DNA of 64,000 bases from Ariolimax columbianus (lineage: Eukaryota > Mollusca > Gastropoda > Stylommatophora > Arionidae), in assembly GCA_036924085.1 (NCBI GenBank), contig JAVGWX010000011.1, forward strand, positions 34,470,386 through 34,534,385. The letters run 5' to 3'. A program made the translations under genes and the position numbers. This document shows positions 51,990 through 64,000 of the stretch, piece by piece. The notes under the pieces are model-generated. The model was not told where the DNA came from. It did no database searches and saw only the letters and a program-made list of their open reading frames with translations. Each line of letters begins with the position of its first letter. Within the stretch, counting starts at the first letter, position 1.

Positions 51990-54900
51990 TAGCACATTGT
52001 ACTTATCGAGCTCTTGCAAGAATCGACCAGAAAGACACACAGACAAGAGAGACACACATACCAGAGACACAGACCAGAGACACACACAGACCAGAGATAC
52101 ACAGACCAGAGACACGCAGACCAGAGAGATACAGACCAGAGACACACAGACCAGAGAGACACACAGACCAAAGACACGCAGAACAGAGACACACAGACCA
52201 GAGAGACACAGACCAGAGAGACACACAGACCAGAGAGACACACAGACCAGAGACACACAGACCAGAGAGACACAGACCAGAGACACAGACCAGAGAGACA
52301 CAGACCAGAGACACAGACCAAAGACACACAGACCAGAGAGACACACAGACCAGAGAGACACACAGACCAGAGACACACAGACCAGAGAGACACACAGAGA
52401 GACACACAGACCAGAGAGACACACAGACCAGAGAGACACACAGACCAGAGACACACAGACCAGAGAGACACACAGACCAGAGAGACACACAGAACAGAGA
52501 GACACAGACCAGAAAGACATGCAGACCAGAGAGACACACAGACCAGAGAGACACAGACAAGAGAGACACACAGACCAGAGAGACACACAGACCAGAGAGA
52601 CACACAGACCAGATACACACAGACCAGAGAGACACAGAGACCAGAGAGACACACATACCAGAGAGACACACAGACCACAGAGACACAAAGACCAGAGAGA
52701 CACACAGACCAGAGACACACAGACCAGAGAGACACAGACCAGAGACATACAGACCAGAGACACAGACCAGAGACACAGACCAAAGACACACAGACCAGAG
52801 AGACACACAGACCAGAGAGACACACAGACCAGAGACACACAGACCAGAGAGACACAGAGAGACACACAGACCAGAGAGACACACAGATCATAAAGACACA
52901 CAGACCAGAGACACACAGACCAGAGAGACACACAGACCAGAGAGACAGACCAGAGAGACACACAGAACAGAGAGACACAGACCAGAAAGACATGCAGACC
53001 AGAGAGACACACACACCAGAGAGACACAGACCAGAGAGACACACAGACCAGAGAGACACACAGACCAGAGAGGCACACAGACCAGATACACACAGACCAG
53101 AGAGACACAGAGACCAGAGAGATACACATACCAGAGAGACACACAGACCAGAGAGTCACACAGACCAGAGAGTCACACAGACCAGAGAGACACACAGACC
53201 AGAGAGACACACAGACCAGAGAGACAGACCAGAGACACAGACCAGAAACACAGACCAGAGACACACAGACCAGAGACACCGACCAGAGACACACAGACCA
53301 GAGACACAGACCAGAGACACACAGACCAGAGAGACACAGACCAAAGACACACAGACCAGAGAGACACACAGACCAAAGACACACAGACCAGAGAGACACA
53401 CAGACCAGAGAGACACAGACCAGAGAGACACACAGACCAGAGAGACACACAGACCAGAGAGACACACAGACCAGAGAGACACACAGACCAGAGAGACACA
53501 CAGATCAGAGAGACACACATACCAGAGAGACACAGACCAGAGAGACACACAGACCAGAGAGACACACAGACCAGAGACAGACAGACCTGAGAGACACACA
53601 TACCAGAGAGACACACAGACCAGAGAGACACACAGACCAGAGAGACACAGACCGGAGAGACACAGACCAGAGAGACACAGACCAGAGAGACACAGACCAG
53701 AGACACACAGACCAGAGAGACACACAGACCAGAGAGACACACAGACCAGAGAGACACACAGACCAGAGAGACACACAAACCAAAGAGACACACAGACCAG
53801 AGAGACACACAGACCAGAGAGACACACAGACCAGAGAGACACACAGACCAGAGAGACACAGACCAGAGACACAGACCAGAGACACAGACCAGAGACACAG
53901 ACCAGAGACATACAGACCAGAAACACAGACCAGAGAGACACAGACCAGAGACACAGACCAGAGAGACACAAACCAGAGACACAGACCAGTGACACACAGA
54001 CCAGAGAAACACACAGACCAGAGAGACACACAGACCAGAGAGACACACAGACCAGAGAGACACACAGACCAGAGAGACACAGACCAGAGAGACACAGACC
54101 AGAGAGACACAGACCAGAGACAGACAGACCAGAGAGACACACAGACAAGAGAGACACACATACCAGAGACACAGACCAGAGACACACACAGACCAGAGAG
54201 ATACAGACCAGAGACACACAGACCAGATAGACACACAGACCAGAGACACACAGACCAGAGACACACAGACCAGAGAGACACAGACCAGAAAGACACACAG
54301 ACCAGAGAAAAACAGACCAGAGAGACACAGACCAGAGACACACAGACCAGAGACACACAGACCAGAGAGACACAGACCAGAGACACACAGACCAGTGAGA
54401 CACACAGACCAGAGGGATACAGACCAGAGAGACACACAGACCAGAGAGACACAGACCAGAGACACAAAGACCAGAGAGACACACAGACCAGAAAGACACA
54501 GACCAGAGACACACAGACCATAGACACACAGACCAGAGCCACACAAACCAGAGACAAACAGATCAGAGAGACACACAGACCAGGGACACACAGACCAGAG
54601 AGACACAGACCAGAGACACAGACCAGAGAGACACACAGACCAGAGACACACAGACCAGAGAGACACAGACCAGAGACACAGACCAGAGAGAAACAGACCA
54701 GAGAGACACACAGACCAGAGAGACACACAGACCAGAGTGACACAGACCAGAGACACACAGACCAGAGACACACAGACCAGAGACAAACAGATCAGAGAGA
54801 CACACAGACCAGAGACACATAGACCAGAGAGATACAGACTAGAGACACAGACCAGCGAGACACAGACCAGAGAGACACACAGACCAGAGAAACACAGACC

Positions 54901-57900
54901 AGAGAGACACAGACCAGAGACACAGACCAGAGAGACACACAGACCAGAGACACACAGACCAGAGAGACACAGACCAGAGACACAAAGACCAGAGAGACAC
55001 ACAGACCAGAGAGACACAGACCAGAGACACACAGACCAGAGACACACAGACCAGAGCCACACAAACCAGAGACACACAGATCAGAGAGACAAACAGACCA
55101 GGGACACACAGACCAGAGAGACACAGACCAGAGACACAGACCAGAGAGACACACAGACCAGAGACACACAGACCAGAGAGACACAGACCAGAGACACAGA
55201 CCAGAGAGAAACAGACCAGAGAGACACACAAACCAGAGAGACACACAGACCAGAGAGACACAGACCAGAGACACACAGACCAGAGACACACAGACCAGAG
55301 ACAAACAGATCAGAGAGACACACAGACCAGAGACACATAGACCAGAGAGATACAGACCAGAGACACAGACCAGCGAGACACAGACCAGAGAGACACACAG
55401 ACCAGAGAGACACACAGACCAGAGAGACACAGACCAGAGACACACAGACCAGAGAGACACACAGACCAGAGAGACACAGACCAGAGACACACTGACCAGA
55501 GAGACACACAGACCAGAGAGACACACAGAAACAGAGAGACACACAGACCAGAGACACACAGACCAGAGACACACACACCAGAGAGACACACAGACCAGAG
55601 AGACACACAGACCAGAGACACACAGACCAGAGAGACACACAGACCAGAGAGACACACAGACCAGAGAGACACAGACCAGAGACACACATACCAGAGAGAC
55701 ACACAGACCAGAGACACACAGACCAGAGAGACACACAGACCAGAGAGACACACAGACCAGATACACACAGACCAGAGAGACACAGACTAGAGACACACTG
55801 ACTAGAGAGACACACAGACCAGAGAGACACACATACCAGAGAGACACACAGACCAGAGAGACACACAGACCAGAGACACACAGACCAGAGAGACACACAG
55901 ACCAGAGAGACACACAGACCAGAGAGACACACATACCAGAGAGACACACAGACCAGAGACACACAGACCAGAGAGACACACAGACCAGAGACACACAGAC
56001 CAGAGAGACACACAGACCAGAGAGACACACAGACCAGAGAGACACACAGACCAGAGAGACATAGACCAGAGATACACACAGACCAGAGAGACACACAGAC
56101 CAGAGAGACACACAGACCAGAGACACACAGACCAGAGTGACACAGACCAAAGACACACAGACCAGAGAGACACACAGACCAGAGAGACACACAGACCAGA
56201 GAGACATACAGACCACAGACACACAGACCAGAGAGACACAGTCCAGAGACACACAGACCAGAGAGAGACACAGACCAGAGACACACTGACCAGAGAGACA
56301 CACAGACCAGAGAGACACACAGAAACAGAGAGACACACAGACCAGAGAGACACAAAGACCAGAGAGACACACACCAGAGAGACACACAGACCAGAGAGAC
56401 ACACAGACCAGAGACACACAGACCAGAGAGACACACAGACCAGAGAGACACACAGACCAGAGAGACACAGACCAGAGACACACATACCAGAGAGACACAC
56501 AGACCAGAGACACACAGACCAGAGAGACACACAGACCAGAGAGACACACAGACCAGATACACACAGACCAGAGAGACACAGACTAGAGACACACAGACTA
56601 GAGAGACACACAGACCAGAGAGACACACAGACCAGAGAGACACACATACCAGAGAGACACACAGACCAGAGAGACACACAGACCAGAGACACACAGACCA
56701 GAGAGACACACAGACCAGAGAGACACACAGACCAGAGAGACACACATACCAGAGAGACATACAGACCAGAGACACACAGACCAGAGAGACACAGACCAGA
56801 GAGACACACAGACCAGAGAGACACAGACCTGAGAGACACACAGACCAGAGAGGCACACAGACCAGAGAGACACAGACCAGAGTGACACACAGACCAGAGA
56901 GACACACAGACCAGAGAGACATAGACCAGAGAGACACACAGACCAGAGAGACACACAGACCAGAGAGACACACAGACCAGAGACACACAGACCAGAGTGA
57001 CACAGACCAAAGACACACAGACCAGAGAGACACACAGACCAGAGAGACACACAGACCAGAGAGACATACAGACCAGAGACACACAGACTAGAGAGACACA
57101 GTCCAGAGACACACAGACCAGAGAGAGACACAGACCAGAGAGACACACAGACCAGAGAGACACACAGACCAGAGAGACACAGACCAGAGAGACACACAGA
57201 CCAGAGAGACACACATACCAGAGACACAGACCAGAGAGACACAAACCAGAGACACACAGACCAGAGAGACACACAGACCAAAGAGACACACAGACCAGCG
57301 ACACACAGACCAGAGAGACACACAGACCAGAGACACACAGACCAGAAAGACACACAGACCAGAGACAGACAGACCAGAGAGACACACAGACCAGAGACAC
57401 ACAGACCAGAGAGACACAGACCAGAGACACACAGACCAGAGAGACACACAGACCAGAGACACAGAACAGAGACACACAGACCAGAGAGACACACAGACCA
57501 GAGACAGACAGACCAGAGAGACACACAGACCAGAGACACACAGACCAGAGAGACACAGACCAGAGACACACAGACCAGAGAGACACAGACCAGAGACACA
57601 CAGACCAGAGAGACACACAGACCAGAGAGACACCCAGACCAGAGACACACAGACCAGACACACAGACCAGAGCGACACACAGACCAGAGACACAGACCAG
57701 AGACACACAGACCAGAGAGACACACAGACCAGAGACACAGACCAGAGACACACAGACCAGAGAGACACACAGACCAGAGACAGACAGACCAGAGAGACAC
57801 AGACCAGAGACACAAAGACCAGAGAGACACACAGACCAGAGAGACACAGACCAGAGACACACAGACCAGAGACACACAGACCAGAGCCACACAAACCAGA

Positions 57901-60900
57901 GACACACAGATCAGAGAGACACACAGACCAGGGACACACAGACCAGAGAGACACAGACCAGAGACACAGACCAGAGAGACACACAGACCAGAGACACACA
58001 GACCAGAGAGACACAGACCAGAGACACAGACCAGAGAGAAACAGACCAGAGAGACACACAGACCAGAGAGACACACAGACCAGAGTGACACAGACCAGAG
58101 ACACACAGACCAGAGATACACAGACCAGAGACACACAGACCAGAGACACACAGACCAGAGACAAACAGATCAGAGAGACACACAGACCAGAGACACATAG
58201 ACCAGAGAGATACAGACCAGAGACACAGACCAGCGAGACACAGACCAGAGAGACACACAGACCAGAGAAACACAGACCAGAGACACACAGACCAGAGAGA
58301 CACAGACCAGAGACACCGACCAGAGAGACACAAACCAGAGACACAGACCAAAGACACACAGACCAGAGAGACACACAGACCAGAGACACACAGACCAGAG
58401 ACACACTGACCAGAGAGACACACAGACCAGAGAGACACACAGAAACAGAGAGACACACAGACCAGAGACACACACACCAGAGAGACACACAGACCAGAGA
58501 GACACACAGACCAGAGACACACAGACCAGAGAGACACACAGACCAGAGAGACACACAGACCAGAGAGACACAGACCAGAGACACACATACCAGAGAGACA
58601 CACAGACCAGAGAGACACACAGAAACAGAGAGACACACAGACCAGAGACACACAGACCAGAGACACACACACCAGAGAGACACACAGACCAGAGAGACAC
58701 ACAGACCAGAGACACACAGACCAGAGAGACACACAGACCAGAGAGACACACAGACCAGAGAGACACAGACCAGAGACACACATACCAGAAAGACACACAG
58801 ACCAGAGACACAATGACCAGAGAGACACACAGACCAGAGAGACACACAGACCAGATACACACAGACCAGAGAGACACAGACTAGAAACACACAGACTAGA
58901 GAGACACACAGACCAGAGAGACACACAGACCAGAGAGACACACATACCAGAGAGACACACAGACCAGAGAGACACACAGACCAGAGACACACAGACCAGA
59001 GAGACACACAGACCAGAGAGACACACAGACCAGAGAGACACACATACCAGAGAGACACACAGACCAGAGACACACAGACCAGAGAGACACACAGACCAGA
59101 GAGACACACAGACCAGAGAGACACAGACCAGAGACACACAGACCTGAAAGACACACAGACCAGAGAGGCACACAGACCAGAGAGACACAGACCAGAGTGA
59201 CACAGACCAGAGAGACACACAGACTAGAGAGACATAGACCAGAGATACACACAGACCAGAGAGACACACAGACCAGAGAGACACACAGACCAGAGACACA
59301 CAGACCAGAGTGACACAGACCAAAGACACACAGACCAGAGAGACACACAGACCAGAGAGACACACAGACCAGAGAGACATACAGACCACAGACACACAGA
59401 CCAGAGAGACACAGTCCAGAGACACACAGACCAGAGAGAGACACAGACCAGAGACACACTGACCAGAGAGACACACAGACCAGAGAGACATACAGACCAG
59501 AGACACACAGACTAGAGAGACACAGTCCAGAGACACACAGACCAGAGAGAGACACAGACCAGAGAGACACACAGACCAGAGAGACACACAGACCAGAGAG
59601 ACACAGACCAGAGAGACACACAGACCAGAGAGACACACATACCAGAGACACAGACCAGAGAGACACAAACCAGAGACACACAGACCAGAGAGACACACAG
59701 ACCAAAGAGACACACAGACCAGCGACACACAGACCAGAGAGACACACAGACCAGAGACACACAGACCAGAAAGACACACAGACCAGAGACAGACAGACCA
59801 GAGAGACACACAGACCAGAGACACACAGACCAGAGAGACACAGACCAGAGACACACAGACCAGAGAGACACACAGACCAGAGACACAGAACAGAGACACA
59901 CAGACCAGAGAGACACACAGACCAGAGACAGACAGACCAGAGAGACACACAGACCAGAGACACACAGACCAGAGAGACACAGACCAGAGACACACAGACC
60001 AGAGAGACACAGACCAGAGACACACAGACCAGAGAGACACACAGACCAGAGAGACACCCAGACCAGAGACACACAGACCAGACACACAGACCAGAGCGAC
60101 ACACAGACCAGAGACACAGACCAGAGACACACAGACCAGAGAGACACACAGACCAGAGACACAGACCAGAGACACACAGACCAGAGAGACACACAGACCA
60201 GAGACAGACAGACCAGAGAGACACAGACCAGAGACACAAAGACCAGAGAGACACACAGACCAGAGAGACACAGACCAGAGACACACAGACCAGAGACACA
60301 CAGACCAGAGCCACACAAACCAGAGACACACAGATCAGAGAGACACACAGACCAGGGACACACAGACCAGAGAGACACAGACCAGAGACACAGACCAGAG
60401 AGACACACAGACCAGAGACACACAGACCAGAGAGACACAGACCAGAGACACAGACCAGAGAGAAACAGACCAGAGAGACACACAGACCAGAGAGACACAC
60501 AGACCAGAGTGACACAGACCAGAGACACACAGACCAGAGATACACAGACCAGAGACACACAGACCAGAGACACACAGACCAGAGACAAACAGATCAGAGA
60601 GACACACAGACCAGAGACACATAGACCAGAGAGATACAGACCAGAGACACAGACCAGCGAGACACAGACCAGAGAGACACACAGACCAGAGAAACACAGA
60701 CCAGAGAGACACAGACCAGAGACACAGACCAGAGAGACACACAGACCAGAGACACACAGACCAGAGAGACACAGACCAGAGACACCGACCAGAGAGACAC
60801 AAACCAGAGACACAGACCAAAGACACACAGACCAGAGAGACACACAGACCAGAGACACACAGACCAGAGACACACTGACCAGAGAGACACACAGACCAGA

Positions 60901-63900
60901 GAGACACACAGAAACAGAGAGACACACAGACCAGAGACACACACACCAGAGAGACACACAGACCAGAGAGACACACAGACCAGAGACACACAGACCAGAG
61001 AGACACACAGACCAGAGAGACACACAGACCAGAGAGACACAGACCAGAGACACACATACCAGAGAGACACACAGACCAGAGAGACACACAGAAACAGAGA
61101 GACACACAGACCAGAGACACACAGACCAGAGACACACACACCAGAGAGACACACAGACCAGAGAGACACACAGACCAGAGACACACAGACCAGAGAGACA
61201 CACAGACCAGAGAGACACACAGACCAGAGAGACACAGACCAGAGACACACATACCAGAAAGACACACAGACCAGAGACACAATGACCAGAGAGACACACA
61301 GACCAGAGAGACACACAGACCAGATACACACAGACCAGAGAGACACAGACTAGAGACACACAGACTAGAGAGACACACAGACCAGAGAGACACACAGACC
61401 AGAGAGACACACATACCAGAGAGACACACAGACCAGAGAGACACACAGACCAGAGACACACAGACCAGAGAGACACACAGACCAGAGAGACACACAGACC
61501 AGAGAGACACACATACCAGAGAGACACACAGACCAGAGACACACAGACCAGAGAGACACACAGACCAGAGAGACACACAGACCAGAGAGACACAGACCAG
61601 AGACACACAGACCTGAAAGACACACAGACCAGAGAGGCACACAGACCAGAGAGACACAGACCAGAGTGACACAGACCAGAGAGACACACAGACTAGAGAG
61701 ACATAGACCAGAGATACACACAGACCAGAGAGACACACAGACCAGAGAGACACACAGACCAGAGACACACAGACCAGAGTGACACAGACCAAAGACACAC
61801 AGACCAGAGAGACACACAGACCAGAGAGACACACAGACCAGAGAGACATACAGACCACAGATAAACAGACCAGAGAGACACAGTCCAGAGACACACAGAC
61901 CAGAGAGAGACACAGACCAGAGACACGCTGACCAGAGAGACACACAGACCAGAGAGACACACAGAAACAGAGAGACACACAGACCAGAGAGACACACAGA
62001 CCAGAGACACACACACCAGAGAGACACACAGACCAGAGAGACACACAGACCAGAGACACACAGACCAGAGAGACACACAGACCAGAGAGACACACAGACC
62101 AGAGAGACACAGACCAGAGACACACATACCAGAGAGACACACAGACCAGAGACACACAGACCAGAGAGACACACAGACCAGAGAGACACACAGACCAGAT
62201 ACACACAGACCAGAGAGACACAGACTAGAGACACACAGACTAGAGAGACACACAGACCAGAGAGACACACAGACCAGAGAGACACACATACCAGAGAGAC
62301 ACACAGACCAGAGAGACACACAGACCAGAGACACACAGACCAGAGAGACACACAGACCAGAGAGACACACAGACCAGAGAGACACACATACCAGAGATAC
62401 ACACAGACCAGAGACACACAGACCAGAGAGACACACAGACCAGAGAGACACACAGACCAGAGAGACACAGACCAGAGACACACAGACCTGAGAGACACAC
62501 AGACCAGAGAGGCACACAGACCAGAGAGACACAGACCAGAGTGACACACAGACCAGAGAGACACACAGACCAGAGAGACATAGACCAGAGAGACACACAG
62601 ACCAGAGAGACACACAGACCAGAGAGACACACAGACCAGAGACACACAGACCTGAGTGACACAGACCAAAGACACACAGACCAGAGAGACACACAGACCA
62701 GAGAGACACACAGACCAGAGAGACATACAGACCAGAGACACGTAGACTAGAGAGACACAGACCAGAGAGACACACAGACCAGAGAGACACACAGACCAGA
62801 GAGACACAGACCTGAGAGACACACAGACCAGAGAGGCACACAGACCAGAGAGACACAGACCAGAGTGACACACAGACCAGAGAGACACACAGACCAGAGA
62901 GACATAGACCAGAGAGACACACAGACCAGAGAGACACACAGACCAGAGAGACACACAGACCAGAGACACACAGACCAGAGTGACACAGACCAAAGACACA
63001 CAGACCAGAGAGACACACAGACCAGAGAGACACACAGACCAGAGAGACATACAGACCAGAGACACACAGACTAGAGAGACACAGTCCAGAGACACACAGA
63101 CCAGAGAGAGACACAGACCAGAGAGACACACAGACCAGAGAGACACACAGACCAGAGAGACACAGACCAGAGAGACACACAGACCAGAGAGACACACATA
63201 CCAGAGACACAGACCAGAGAGACACAAACCAGAGACACACAGACCAGAGAGACACACAGACCAAAGAGACACACAGACCAGCGACACACAGACCAGAGAG
63301 ACACACAGACCAGAGACACACAGACCAGAAAGACACACAGACCAGAGACAGACAGACCAGAGAGACACACAGACCAGAGACACACAGACCAGAGAGACAC
63401 AGACCAGAGACACACAGACCAGAGAGACACACAGACCAGAGACACAGAACAGAGACACACAGACCAGAGAGACACACAGACCAGAGACAGACAGACCAGA
63501 GAGACACACAGACCAGAGACACACAGACCAGAGAGACACAGACCAGAGACACACAGACCAGAGAGACACAGACCAGAGACACACAGACCAGAGAGACACA
63601 CAGACCAGAGAGACACCCAGACCAGAGACACACAGACCAGACACACAGACCAGAGAGACACACAGACCAGAGACACAAACCAGAGACACACAGACCAGAG
63701 AGACACACAGACCAGAGACACAGACCAGAGACACACAGACCAGAGAGACACACAGACCAGAGACAGACAGACCAGAGAGACACAGACCAGAGACACAAAG
63801 ACCAGAGAGACACACAGACCAGAGAGACACAGACCAGAGACACACAGACCAGAGACACACAGACCAGAGCCACACAAACGAGAGACACACAGATCAGAGA

Positions 63901-64000
63901 GACACACAGACCAGGGACACACAGACCAGAGAGACACAGACCAGAGACACAGACCAGAGAGACACACAGACCAGAGACACACAGACCAGAGAGACACAGA
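51990..64000. repeat. 12-kb satellite of 13/15/17-base units with higher-order duplication, runs off the window
   Basis: The basic unit is ACCAGAGAGACACACAG (17), with 15-base forms lacking one GA or one CA and a 13-base form lacking both. The plus strand is nearly free of T, so stop codons are rare in all six frames and very long frames appear on both strands; none has a start context, domain or non-repeat end that would support a gene. Rare variants mark large duplications: CCAGAGCCACACAA at 54533, 55051, 57881, 60305 and 63864, and GACACCCAGACC near 57629, 60053 and 63612. Confidence 0.98.

Noticed and set aside
51963..64000. Dozens of very long open frames (up to ~840 codons) on both strands
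   Set aside because: They are a composition effect of a T-free satellite; every frame is open, all encode the same low-complexity repeats and none has a non-repeat domain.

Overview
This is animal nuclear DNA, most likely from an invertebrate and plausibly a gastropod mollusc. The evidence is GT-AG splicing, a metazoan SK-type potassium channel, several clades of non-LTR retrotransposon (CR1-like, RTE/CFDP2-like and RNase H-bearing I-like), tRNA-derived SINEs, and very many minisatellites. The species is an inference; no taxon-specific marker was seen. Only one cellular gene can be supported. Nearly all other coding-looking sequence is retrotransposon debris or tandem repeat.

The gene is a minus-strand small-conductance Ca2+-activated K+ channel (KCNN/SK-like). 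It is split into an exon at 18519-18282 (N-terminus and first half of S1) and a large exon at 8827-7626 (rest of S1 through S6, pore, calmodulin-binding region, coiled coil, stop). A canonical GTGAGT...CAG phase-1 intron of 9,454 bases joins them and rebuilds an unbroken S1 helix. Every element between 8.8 and 18.3 kb therefore lies inside this intron: at least seven retrotransposon fragments, two SINE-like families, several minisatellites, and a perfect 59-base inverted repeat with a 21-base loop.

Layout. 0-1.6 kb: head-to-head retrotransposon fragments. 1.8-3.1 kb: a 44-base satellite. 3.3-7.5 kb: SINEs (one inserted in another), retrotransposon ends and a 36-base array split by a SINE. 7.6-18.5 kb: the channel gene. 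18.6-19.2 kb: a long tetranucleotide microsatellite. 19.3-25 kb: retrotransposon and SINE copies. 25-30.4 kb: minisatellites, two of which grew from SINE-like elements. 32.8-34.0 kb: a 48-base array. 32.3 and 36 kb: two mariner-type transposase remnants. 37-44 kb: SINEs, CR1 ends and short arrays. 44.25-49.77 kb: a nested locus in which a minus-strand retrotransposon carries an internal in-frame 54-base array (about 39 copies) and is split by a plus-strand RNase H retrotransposon flanked by a near-perfect target duplication. 49.8-52 kb: SINE-like repeats. 52-64 kb: a T-poor satellite of 13-17-base units with kilobase-scale higher-order duplications, running off the window.

The recurring theme is that minisatellites have formed from pieces of mobile elements. 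At least eight arrays use a segment of an identifiable element as their repeat unit or sit directly inside one. The long open frames over arrays (including all those beyond 52 kb) follow from unit length and base composition and are not called as genes.
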